Shown in pieces: positions 9,026 through 18,943 of a DNA stretch of 64,000 nucleotides. A program made the position numbers and the translations under genes. The stretch comes from Begonia masoniana (Eukaryota; Streptophyta; Magnoliopsida; Cucurbitales; Begoniaceae). How positions within the stretch are numbered: the stretch's first letter is position 1; the number at the start of each line of letters is the position of its first letter. The notes under the pieces were generated by a model. The model was not told where the DNA came from. It saw nothing but the letters and a program-made list of their open reading frames with translations, and searched no databases. The DNA lies in NCBI GenBank assembly GCA_022432975.1, contig CM039502.1, positions 12,934,954-12,998,953 on the forward strand. The letters are read 5' to 3'.

Positions 9026-11272
9026 TTATTTCTTATGACAGGTTTCTAAAAACTTCTTCCAAAAAGCATGGATTGCCCAAGAAGGCAATGTGAGGGTAGG
9101 ATTGAAAAAGGCATCCACTAGAGCTTGAAGTACGTCAGGATCAGAGGGTAGAGGGGCCTGATAGACCACCAAGTCCCTACAGGTATTAGTAATAGGAGAG
9201 GGTGCTGGAGAAGCCACCAGATCCTGGCTTGGAGAAGTCTCGACAGGAGCAACAGGAGATGTAGCCATTGGACTGGAGGGCTCGAAGGATGGCTCCAGTA
9301 CAGAAGGAGCAGCAGGTATAGAGAATGCCAGTTCAGACTCCTGTAGATCCAAAGGCATCACTCGAGAATCGGAAACAACCTCTGATCGGAGAAAAGGAAG
9401 GTGGATGTCTTCAAAAGGAGGCTCACTTGGACAGGAAGAAGTATATGGTGCAGGGCTAAGAGCATCAACTTTAGATTGAAGAGCCTTCAGAGCACGGGAG
9501 AAAGACACTTTATCTTTTGCTATCTGACGTTCCATTTTACCCCGGTCTAAGGCAGCTTCACAAGCCATATCAAGTTTGAGTTGTGAGATCTTTTCATCCA
9601 TGGCTGTGCTAAGGTTGGCAATGGATGACTTCAACTCAAGGTATTGTTCCTCATTGATAGATGATCGCCTCTTATAAAGGATAGGAGTGGCAGGAGTGAC
9701 AGTTGGGATGGTTGAGAGCATTGGAACTGTAAGAGGTAGGGAGACTATGGGAGCAGGGGGAATGGTTGGAGACACAGGTTGGACTGTGAGAGGTGGTAGA
9801 GGGGCAGAGACAGGCATTGGAAGAAGCAGAGGAGGCTCAGGAACGGTGATGGCATCACAAACATCCTGATCAGTCTCCTCTGGCAAGATAAGCTTGCGTT
9901 TCCTCGTTTGAACAACATCGGCCGGAGCAGTGTCCACAAGGGCTGCAGGCAGAGGAGGCTCAGAGGAGGAAGATGGAGTACCATGGTTGAGTATAGAGGA
10001 AATGGTACGAAATACCGAGGAGATGGAGGGAAGAGAAGGCTGAGAAGGCAGGAGGAGAGAAGGTGGAGGGGAAGGAGGGGAAGGAGGGCTGGGTACAGGA
10101 GGGGCAGAAATAGCCTCAAAGGGATTTGCTGAAGCTAAAGAGGCAAGATGGCTAGGCCGGAGAGGAGGGGCAAGGAGTTTGGGCACTGGTGGAGGGAGTT
10201 TAGGGCGAGTTACCCGAGGACTAGGAGGAGAAAAATCAAAGCCTGGGATCTCAGAATCACCACCACTCTCTTGAACAGATGATTCCTCATCCAAACTAAC
10301 GTCCTGTTTGCCTTTACGGGCAGCTTTGACTTTAGCAACCCTCTGCTTGGACTGGTCCAGAACAAATTTCCCTTGACGAGTTCTCTTAATTCCCATCCTG
10401 GTCAAGGTGTCTTTTGAGTAATAGCTGGTGGTTTTCAGACAAGTGGGATGCTCATCCTCAGGGAATTCAACCATATAATGCTGAAAGATTCTCATCAGCA
10501 GAAGGTTATAGGGAAAAGAGGTTGCAGGGCTTGAGGATACACTCTGAATCATTCGTCTCAAAATGATATAACCAATGTCAAGCGGGTCCTTCATATAGAT
10601 GGCATAAAGGATGACTAGCTCCATGGTGCTAATGTCATCATAATGACCTCCCTTAGGAAGAACATTATAGCAAATCATTTGATGAAAAAGACGAGCACGA
10701 ATGGTTAGGTGTTTGCTCTTTAAGGGATTGGGTATATTTTGCGGATCTAAGGCAATTTCCCTTAAAAATTGTTGTCCATCAGGAAGTCTGAGAAAAGGAA
10801 TTTCTTGACCAATGGCAAAAATTTTGGGACGTTGATCCAAATGGGGAGAGCCCAAAATCTCATTGATGGATTTGGAAGTAAGTTCTATGTGTTTTCCATG
10901 CACATAGCTTGAAAGAAGAGAATTGTCAGAAGTATGGCTGAGATTAGCATAGAACATTCTAATGGCAGAGGGAAAATAGAAAGATTCAACCTCAAACAGC
11001 CCGATTAAACCAATATCAACTAAGGGGTCGACAATGTTTAAAGGAACAAGCTCGTTAGGAACCATACCACGGCCTGGAATAACCTTCTTATCCTTGTAAT
11101 CGCCGTGATACCGGATTTCTGCATCCTCATCTATAAAGTATAGAGACGGCCAGCTATTTGCCCGAGGGAACACACGGGCCGGACGGGTATTGGGTTTGGT
11201 TTTCTTTTTCGGAGGTCCCGCATCACCCCGAGACGATGAAGCGAGATGATCGTGATCGAAAGTCTGGTCCAT
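9026..11272 (-). CDS. env-position third ORF of copia B, 748 aa, intact
   Basis: This ORF sits between pol and the 3' LTR, where SIRE-type elements carry an extra or env-like ORF. Residues about 10-35 are basic with Ala/Ser/Pro. Residues about 35-290 form a conserved globular domain (LIGLFEVESFYFPSAIRMFY, then a SINEILGSPHL motif and an LPKGGHYDD motif), which resembles the domain annotated in plants as putative plant transposon protein. A K/R-rich segment (about 310-335) and a Pro/Ser-rich region (about 345-520) follow. A likely coiled coil lies at about 525-600, then more Pro/Ser. I see no signal peptide or clear membrane helix, so a true envelope role is not supported by sequence. The same protein, broken, occurs in elements A and C. 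Function is unknown. Confidence 0.85.
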   Translation of the reverse strand: MDQTFDHDHLASSSRGDAGPPKKKTKPNTRPARVFPRANSWPSLYFIDEDAEIRYHGDYKDKKVIPGRGMVPNELVPLNIVDPLVDIGLIGLFEVESFYFPSAIRMFYANLSHTSDNSLLSSYVHGKHIELTSKSINEILGSPHLDQRPKIFAIGQEIPFLRLPDGQQFLREIALDPQNIPNPLKSKHLTIRARLFHQMICYNVLPKGGHYDDISTMELVILYAIYMKDPLDIGYIILRRMIQSVSSSPATSFPYNLLLMRIFQHYMVEFPEDEHPTCLKTTSYYSKDTLTRMGIKRTRQGKFVLDQSKQRVAKVKAARKGKQDVSLDEESSVQESGGDSEIPGFDFSPPSPRVTRPKLPPPVPKLLAPPLRPSHLASLASANPFEAISAPPVPSPPSPPSPPPSLLLPSQPSLPSISSVFRTISSILNHGTPSSSSEPPLPAALVDTAPADVVQTRKRKLILPEETDQDVCDAITVPEPPLLLPMPVSAPLPPLTVQPVSPTIPPAPIVSLPLTVPMLSTIPTVTPATPILYKRRSSINEEQYLELKSSIANLSTAMDEKISQLKLDMACEAALDRGKMERQIAKDKVSFSRALKALQSKVDALSPAPYTSSCPSEPPFEDIHLPFLRSEVVSDSRVMPLDLQESELAFSIPAAPSVLEPSFEPSSPMATSPVAPVETSPSQDLVASPAPSPITNTCRDLVVYQAPLPSDPDVLQALVDAFFNPTLTLPSWAIHAFWKKFLETCHKK

Positions 11273-11574
11273 TGGAGAATTTTTTGTGAAGATGACCTAG
11301 AGAACGAAAGGGTTTAAGGCGAGGGTTTCTCTGAGAGCGCGCGAAAGATGAAGCGTCTGGGAGAAGAAATCGAGTTTAAACGAGAGAGAACCACGCCTGA
11401 CATAATGAAATCACACGTGTAAAACAGATAGTGCCTGATTGCAGACACGTGTCGGCAGATTAGAAAATATATCATCCGGTCTGTGGATGATGTATTTCAC
11501 TTCTGGTGAATAGTAAACACACCGGATAAGGTGAAAAACAAAAACAGAAAAAAATAGGAAAACCATAACAATCC
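11273..11574 (-). other. spacer between copia B pol and third ORF
   Basis: About 300 bp are non-coding. The spacer contains a CTGCCGACACGTG motif, shared with the equivalent spacers of elements A and C, and a GC-rich GCGCTCTC tract just upstream of the third ORF start. It could hold a start for a separate mRNA, but no TATA box stands out. Confidence 0.4.
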
Positions 11575-14500
11575 TTAACTTTTCTTATACTTGAGAAGAC
11601 CTAATCTTATTCTAATACCACATAAGGTTTTCTCATCCAACGGTTTTGTGAAAATATCTGCCAATTGATCAACTGAATTAACAAACTCTAAAGAAATATC
11701 ACCTCTTTGAACATGATCTCTAATAAAGTGATATCTGACATCTATGTGTTTTGTTCTAGAGTGCTGAATTTGATTCTTGGAAATATTAATAGCACTGGTG
11801 TTATCACACCGAATAGGAATCCTATCATAAAACAGATTGTAATCTTCCAAAGTTTGTTTCATCTAAAGCATTTGTGCACAACAACTGCCTGCAGCAATAT
11901 ATTCACTTTCAGCAGTTGACAATGCAACAGAATTTTGTTTCTTAGAATACCACGAAACAAGAGATTCACCAAGGAATTGACAAGTTCCACTGGTGCTTTT
12001 CCTATCCACTAGACTACCTGCATAATCAGAATCTGAGTATCCTATTAGACTGAAAGAAGTACCTTTTGGATACCATAAGCCTAAGTCAGGTGTCCCACTT
12101 AAATATTTAAAAATCCTTTTGACAGCACTTAAGTGAGATTCCTTAGGGGCAGCCTGAAATCTAGCACATAGACATACACTGAAAAGAATATCTGGCCTGC
12201 TTGCAGTCAGATATAACAGAGATCCAATCATACCACGATACTTCTTGATATCTACATTTACTCCTTTTTCATCTTTATCCAATTTAGTAGTGGTACTCAT
12301 GGGAGTCTTAGAAGATTTGACAGATTCTAATCCCAATTTCTTAAGGAGTTCCTTAATGTATTTTTCTTGACAGAAGAAAATTCCATCAGGAGATTGACAG
12401 ATCTGGAAACCTAAGAAAAACTTTAACTCCCCCATCATACTCATTTCAAATTCACTTTGCATGAGGGAAGAAAACTCATTACACATTTTGACATTTGTTG
12501 ATCCAAAAATAATGTCATCGACATAAATTTGAACTAACAGAATGTCTGCATCCTTTTGCATGGTAAATAGAGTTGAATCAGAATTACCCTTTTTGAAATT
12601 TCTTTCTTCAAGGAAATTCTTCAATCTATCATACCAAGCTCTAGGAGCCTGCTTAAGACCGTAGAGAGCTTTCCTAAGTTTGTAGACATGATCGAGTTTA
12701 TCAAAGGCTTCAAAACCTAAAGGTTGCTCTACATAAACCTCTTCTGTAATATAACCATTTAAGAATGCACTCTTTACATCCATTTGAAAGAGTGTGAAGT
12801 TTTTGTAGCAAGCAAAGGCAAGAAGCATCCTAATTGACTCTAATCTAGCTACAGGGGCAAAAGATTCCTCAAAATCAATTCTCTCTTCCTGAGAGTACCC
12901 CTTAGCAACTAGTCTAGCCTTGTTTCTCACAACAATCCCACTTTCATCCAATTTATTCTTATAAACCCATTTGGTTCCAATAATGGGATGATCCTTAGGC
13001 CGTGGAACAAGTTCCCATACCTTGCTCCTTTCAAATTGATTTAGCTCCTCTTGCATAGCTAAAATCCAGTTTTCATCACTCTCGGCCTCCTCAAATTTCT
13101 TAGGCTCTACTTGAGAGATAAATGCCACATTGGCACAGATATTCCTAAGAGAGGATCTAGTCTTAACTCCTAATGAAGGATCACCTAAGACTTCATCTAT
13201 TGGATGGTTTCGGACATATTTCCAATCTCTAGGAAGAGTAGGATTTTCATCCTTAAGAGGGATAATATCTAGAGAAGTTGAAGAAGGTTCTAGAGATTTT
13301 TCTACAAGAGCAGGATCACTAGGCTTTTCTAAAGAAAGGGAATCTAGTTGATTATCCAAAGTATCATCCTCATCCACATTGATTGTGGGTTGAAGAGACT
13401 CATCAAAGTTAACATGGACAGATTCTTCTACAACAAGAGTTCTTCTATTGAATACTCTATAAGCTTTGCTGGAAAGGGAATAGCCCAGAAAAATTTCAAT
13501 ATCAGATTTGGAATCGAATTTTCCTAAGTTATCCTTAGTATTGAGAATGAAGCATTTACTGCCAAAGGCTCTAAAATACTTGACAGAAGGAGTTTTTCCA
13601 CTCCAGAGCTCATAGGGAGTTTTCTCTAGGATAGGTCTTATGGAGACCCTATTAAGCACATAGCATGCTGTGGCAACAGCCTCAGCCCAGAAATACTTAG
13701 GAAGAGAATTTTCATTGAGCATAGTCCTAGCAAGCTCTTGGAGAGATCTATTCTTCCTCTCAACAACACCATTTTGCTGAGGGGTCCTAGGAGAAGAGAA
13801 GTTGTGCTCAATCCCATGTTTGAGACACAAGAGTTCGAATCTTTCGTTTTCAAATTCTCCACCATGATCACTACGAATAGCAATTATGGTGAGCTCCTTT
13901 TCATTCTGAACTCTTTTCCTAAAACTAGAGAAGGTATCAAAGGTCTCGTCCTTTGACTTCAGAAAGTAAACCCAAGTGAATCTAGAGAAATCGTCAACAA
14001 TGACAAAAGCATAGAATTTTCCTCCTAGGCTGGCTATGTTGGAAGGACCAAAGAGGTCCATATGAAGGAGTTGGAGAGGCTTAGAAGTAGAAATTGCATT
14101 CTTAGATGCAAAGGAGCTTTTGATTTGCTTGCCCATTTGACAAGCTTCACAGACTTTATCCTTTTCAAAAGATATCTTAGGAATACCTCTAACTAAATTA
14201 TCCTTAGTAATCTTAGCTAAGGTATCCATTCCTACGTGTCCTAATCTCCTATGCCAGATCCAAGCATCATGAGAAGAATTAACAGCAAAGCATTTTTCAT
14301 CTGATACAGCAATATCATCTAAATCAATAGTATAGATGTTATCTTTCCTATAACCAGTGAACAGAGTTGTGTCATTAGATGCATCTTTAATTATACATGA
14401 GGTTGATTTAAAAATCACCTCATATCCTTTATCACATAATTGGCTAATACTAAGCAGATTATGCTTTAATCCATCAACTAATAAAACATTCTCAATAATA

Positions 14501-14682
14501 GGATTAAAGCTGTTACCTATGTTGCCAATGCCAACAATTTTACCCTTTTGGTTTCCACCAAAGGTAACACTTCCTTTCTTCTTGTTGACAACTGCAAACT
14601 TGGTTGAGTCTCCTGTCATATGCCTCGAACATCCACTGTCGAGATACCATTGATTTTTCCCAGGAGAACAGTCAACCTGCAA
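11575..14682 (-). pseudogene. copia B pol (protease-integrase-RT-RNase H), one nonsense codon
   Basis: The frame is open for 939 codons, then interrupted by TAG at 11863-11865 (Trp in elements A and C), then open for 95 more. Domains in order: aspartic protease ([13 protein letters not shown]), GAG-pre-integrase ([12 protein letters not shown]), integrase core ([16 protein letters not shown], then [11 protein letters not shown] and [15 protein letters not shown]), copia RT with YVDD ([16 protein letters not shown]) and RNase H ([11 protein letters not shown], then an [14 protein letters not shown] motif). There is no ATG at the start. The frame opens 30-odd bases upstream in a short overlap with gag, next to a splice-acceptor-like TGTTTTGCAG. 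Only the Trp-to-stop change prevents full length. Confidence 0.93.
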
Positions 14683-14690
14683 AACAGAGA

Positions 14691-16273
14691 TCAGGTTGTC
14701 TTCTTAGGTACCCAAATCTTTTGGGTCCTAGTGTTAGGCCTGGTTCCCTTAGGAACCCATTGTAAATTGCTACCTGGTTTCTTACTGTTTGTTTTTAATG
14801 GCATAGAAATGATTTATGACCAACTTCATTGCATATATGACAGGTAGACGATTTAACAAAGAAATTCTTAAAAGCTTTCTTTTTATTAGGCTTGTCATAA
14901 CCTAATCCTGTTCTGTCAAAATTTGCTCTCTGTCCTCCTATTACCATCTTAAATAATTTTTCGCCCTTAGTGAAGTTCAGAAGAATATTATTCAAATTTT
15001 CATTTTTGCTTTTAAGCTCATCAATCTCTTTGACATGCAAATTATTTTCCTTGACATGAATTTCTACCATGTTTGCATTTTCCTTTTTCAAAGCATTGTA
15101 TTTGGTTTTTAACATGCCAAATTGTTTCACCAAATCATTAAATGCATCTATTAATTCACCATCTTCATTGTCACTTTCGCTATCACTTAAAATACTTGAG
15201 GAAGAAATACTAACCTTTTCCTCGTGTGCCATGAAGCACAGATTTGCAACTTCCTCATCTTCTGAAGAGGAGGTATCACCTTCACTGTCATCCCAAGTGG
15301 CCTTCATAGCCTTCTTCTTGAACTTCTTAGGATACTTCTTTGTCTGTGGGCAATCTGCCTTCATGTGGCCAGGCTTTCCACATCCAAAGCAAGTGATTTC
15401 CTTCTCCTTGTGAGATTTCTCACCCTTTGGAAATCTCCGACCTTGCATTCTTTTTCTTTGGAGGAATTTGCTGAACCTCCTTGTAATGAGGGCTATATCC
15501 TCATCATCTTCTTCTTCTTCTTCCTCCTCAGACATATCTTGTTTACTGGAAGAAGCTTTCATAGCAATGTCTTTTCTTTTTTAAGTCTCTTTCTCCTTGA
15601 GGTCCTCCTTCTCGTTTGACCTCATTGTGATCTCATGTGTCATAAGAGATCCAATGAGTTCCTCAAGTTTCAGAGCCTTGAGATCCTTTGCTTCCTGTAT
15701 GGCAGTCACCTTTGGCTGCCAGCTTCTTGGAAGACATCTGAGGATCTTCCTAACCTGTTCTTCACTAGAATAAGATTTACCAAGAGCTTTCAAGCCATTA
15801 GTTATGTTAGTAAATCTAGTAAACATGGAAGAGACAGATTCATCTTTGGGCATGGAGAATAGTTCATATTCATGTATGAGCATATTAAGTTTACTCTCCT
15901 TTACTTGGTTTGTGCCCTCATGTGTGACCTCTAGTAAGTGCCAAATCTCCTGTGCACTTTCACACCCTTGTACTCTATTAAATTCATCTCTATTCAGAGC
16001 ACAGTACAGGGTATTTATAGCTTTAGCATTCAGGCTCAAGTTTCTCTTATCGGTATCATTTAGTTCATGTGACTCTTTAGGAACTCTAATACCATTCTCT
16101 GTTTTAACAGCTATGTATGGACCATTTTCTATATTATTCCACAAGTCATAGTCCATAGCCTGAACATAAATTCTCATTCTAGATTTCCAGTAAACATAGT
16201 CATTTCCATCAAAGAATGGAGGTCTAGTGGTAGACTGACCTTCCATTTGAGTAGAGTGTGTGTTGAATGCCAT
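14691..16273 (-). pseudogene. copia B gag, one stop and one frameshift
   Basis: The start is set at ATG 16273 (MAFNTHSTQMEGQ), because elements A and C begin at the same point. An in-frame ATG 12 bases upstream is not shared. A UBN2-type capsid is followed by Lys/Glu-rich sequence, a CCHC knuckle (CFGCGKPGHMKADC), an acidic Ser/Glu/Asp stretch, a coiled coil and a second knuckle-like CHICNEVGHKSFLC. TAA at 15581-15583 interrupts it where the others have a Lys/Asn codon. A lost C just after the second knuckle shifts the frame at about 14798. The original stop would be TGA 14691-14693. Confidence 0.9.
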
Positions 16274-16324
16274 TTCAGATAACACACTATTTTAATATAA
16301 ACTACTTAGACAAAATTAAACCTC

Positions 16325-16336
16325 GCTCTGATACCA
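16325..16336 (-). other. primer binding site of copia B
   Basis: The minus strand reads TGGTATCAGAGC two bases inside the 5' LTR end. Confidence 0.85.
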
Positions 16337-16338
16337 AT

Positions 16339-17767
16339 TGTAGGACCGGAATTGTCTAAGAGGGGGGTGAATTAGACTTTTAAAAATTTAATCTAATAAT
16401 CAATTAGTTTTACTCTCTTGATTTGTCTAATAGCAAATACGGTAATATCAAAAATAAAGAGAGAGTAAGAGAGATTTAACACCAGTACTTTTTACGTGGT
16501 TCGGCCAAACTGCCTACGTCCACGCTTCAAGGCTCACCCCTTGAAGATCCTTACCCTTCTCCTCAACGAGAATCAACGGATCGGGATTCCGGGCTCCGAT
16601 CAAATGCCTTTACACTTTTGGATTGAACTTTCACGGGCGTCAATCCACTGCCTTACACAGATTTGAGTTTGTAAACTTTTAAGCTCACTCTACAACCTCA
16701 CAGGATGAATCTCAAGTTTCGAATGAGAGATGTAGAGAAAAAAAAAATACAGAGAGTTAATCTTTCGCAGCTAGGGCTCAGAATTCAAATTGGCAAAAGT
16801 TTTTTTTTTTTTTTCGAGCTCTAACCTTAACTTAAATACTCTGTCTGCAAAGTAAGCTTGGCTTCAATGCTCCTTATCCAATAATAGAAGCTTAGTTACC
16901 GTTGGAGCAACTTTCGTACAAGTTCAGGTAGCCGTTGCCGTTTGTAGTTGCAATTCGTCGTCGCCATTAATGTTCTGAAGTTATGGCTGAAAACGACGTC
17001 ACTGTAGCTTCGCGGCTAATTTGAATTCTGGCGGAAGACAAAGCTTATTTAGTCTTGAACCGCTATCGGATGATGAAGCTGTAAAACCCTTGAACCGGCA
17101 CCGGAAGATGAAGCTTTAAAAACGCTGTCGTTTGATGATCGGTAGTGTAACTTGATTTCCACTTCCGCCTTTGTCGTTTAGTGGCCGGTAGTGTAATTTG
17201 ATTTCCACTTCTGCCTTTGTCGTTTAGTGGCCGGTAGTGTAACTAGATTTCCACTTCCGCCTTTGTCGTTTAGTGGCCGGTAGTGTAATTTGATTTCCAC
17301 TTCCGCCTTTGTCGTTTAGTGGCCGGTAGTGTAATTTGATTTCCACTTCCGCCTTTGTCGTTTAGTGGCCGGTAGTGTAATTTGATTTCCACTTCTGCCT
17401 TTGTCGTTTAGTGGCCGGTGGACTTCTTCATTTTCGCTTATCCGCCTTGTCGTCTAGCGAGCGGTGGACTTCTTCATTTTCGCTTATCCGCTCTTGTCGT
17501 TTTGTGACCGGAAGAGTATTCTTGTAAACGACTCCGCTCTTGTCGTTTTGTGACCGGAAGTGTGATTTAACTTATTTAATATATTTCAATCCTGTACACT
17601 TAATCATATGCATTAGATACTAAAATACCCTTATCAAGGGCATTTCCAACAGATTAAAATCATATGCCTAATTTATAATTCTCATTTAGTAAACATAATC
17701 AAATGATATTATCATATAAACATATCATCAAAAACATATTTAGACTTAAACATCAATTAAGTCAACA
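16339..17767 (-). repeat. 5' LTR of copia B
   Basis: The 1429-bp LTR is virtually identical to 7353-8781, including the six-unit 46-bp array at 17141-17416. It is followed by the target duplication TGAAC at 17768-17772. Confidence 0.93.
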
Positions 17768-18935
17768 TGAACTTTTTACCATGATAAAGGATGAGTCTAT
17801 TTCATCTATGTTTACTCGGTTCACTAACATTACTAATGGTTTAAAAGCTCTCGGTAAGATTTACTCATGTGAAGAACAGGTGAGAAAAATCCTGAGATGT
17901 CTACCCAGAGCCTGGCAACCAAAGGTGACAGCAATACAAGAGGCTCGTGATCTGAAGGTGCTCAAGCTGGAAGAGCTCATTGGCTCTCTGATGACTCATG
18001 AGATAACCATGAGGGCCAATGATAAGGAAGATCTCAAAGAAAAGGAGATCAACAAAAAGAAGGACATTGCTCTAAAGGCTTCCTCAAGTAAGCAAGAGGA
18101 ATCAGAAGAAGAAGAAGATGATGATGAGGACATTGCACTTATCACTAGAAGATTCAGCAAGTTCCTTCAGAGAAAAAGGATGCATGGGAGGAAATTCTCG
18201 AAAGGAGAAAAGCCTCAAAAAGAGAAGGAGATCACCTGCTTTGGATGTGGAAAGCCAGGGCATATGAAGGCCGACTGTCCACATGCTAAGGGTCCCAAGA
18301 AGTTCAAGAAAAGGGCTATGAAGGCCACTTGGGATGATAGTGAAGAAGACGCCTCTTCATCAGAAGATGAGGAAGTAGCAAACCTGTGCTTTATGGCACA
18401 TGAGGACAAGGTTAGATCTTCCTCTCCTAGTATTATCAGTGACAGTGATAGTGATGATGATGAAGGTAATCTAATTGATGCCTTCAATGATTTAGTTAAA
18501 CAGTTTGGCATGTTAAAAACCAAATACAATACTTTGAAAAAGGAAAATGCAAACATGGTAGAAATACATGCCAAGGAAGCTAATTTGCATGTCAAAGAGA
18601 TTGATGATCTTAAAAGCAAAAATGAAGATTTGAATAATATTATTCTGAACTTCACTAAGGGTGAAAAATTATTTAAGATGGTAATAGCAGGTCAGAGAGC
18701 AAATTTTGACAAAACAGGATTAGGGTATGACAAGTCTAATAAAAGGAAAGTCTTTAAAAACTTCTTTGTTAAACCCTCTGTCTGTCATGCATGTAATGAA
18801 GCTGGACATAAATCTTTTGTATGTCCGCTAAAAGCAAACTATATGAAATCAACTGGTAAATTCCAATGGGTTCCTAAGGGAACCAGACCTAACACTAGGA
18901 CCCAAAAGATTTGGGTACCTAAGAAGACAACCTGA
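17768..18935 (+). pseudogene. copia A gag, C-terminal part after element B
   Basis: It continues gag exactly where 7352 left off, with TGAAC duplicated. It encodes the end of the capsid, a Lys/Glu-rich linker, a CCHC knuckle (CFGCGKPGHMKADC), an acidic serine-rich segment, a coiled coil and a second knuckle (CHACNEAGHKSFVC). It ends IWVPKKTT at TGA 18933. This part is open, but the N-terminal part has a stop, so the whole is a pseudogene. An apparent ATG within the LTR of B is spurious. Confidence 0.9.
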
Positions 18936-18943
18936 TTTCTGTT

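Larger units (their letters stand above)
7353..17767 (-). mobile_element. SIRE/Maximus-like copia element B, complete and young
   Basis: Reading on the minus strand: 5' LTR 16339-17767, PBS 16325-16336, gag, pol, third ORF, PPT (8782-8790) and 3' LTR 7353-8781. The TSD TGAAC lies at 7348-7352 and 17768-17772. The total is 10,415 bp. Both LTRs are 1429 bp. I saw only two substitutions plus two compensating homopolymer length changes between them, so insertion was very recent and later than element A. The third ORF is fully open. Pol has one stop, and gag has one stop and one frameshift, so even this copy is probably non-autonomous in protein terms. Confidence 0.95.

Noticed and set aside
9745..10132. 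Overlapping frames in the Pro-rich part of copia B third ORF
   Set aside because: They are shadows of a biased, repetitive coding sequence in other frames.
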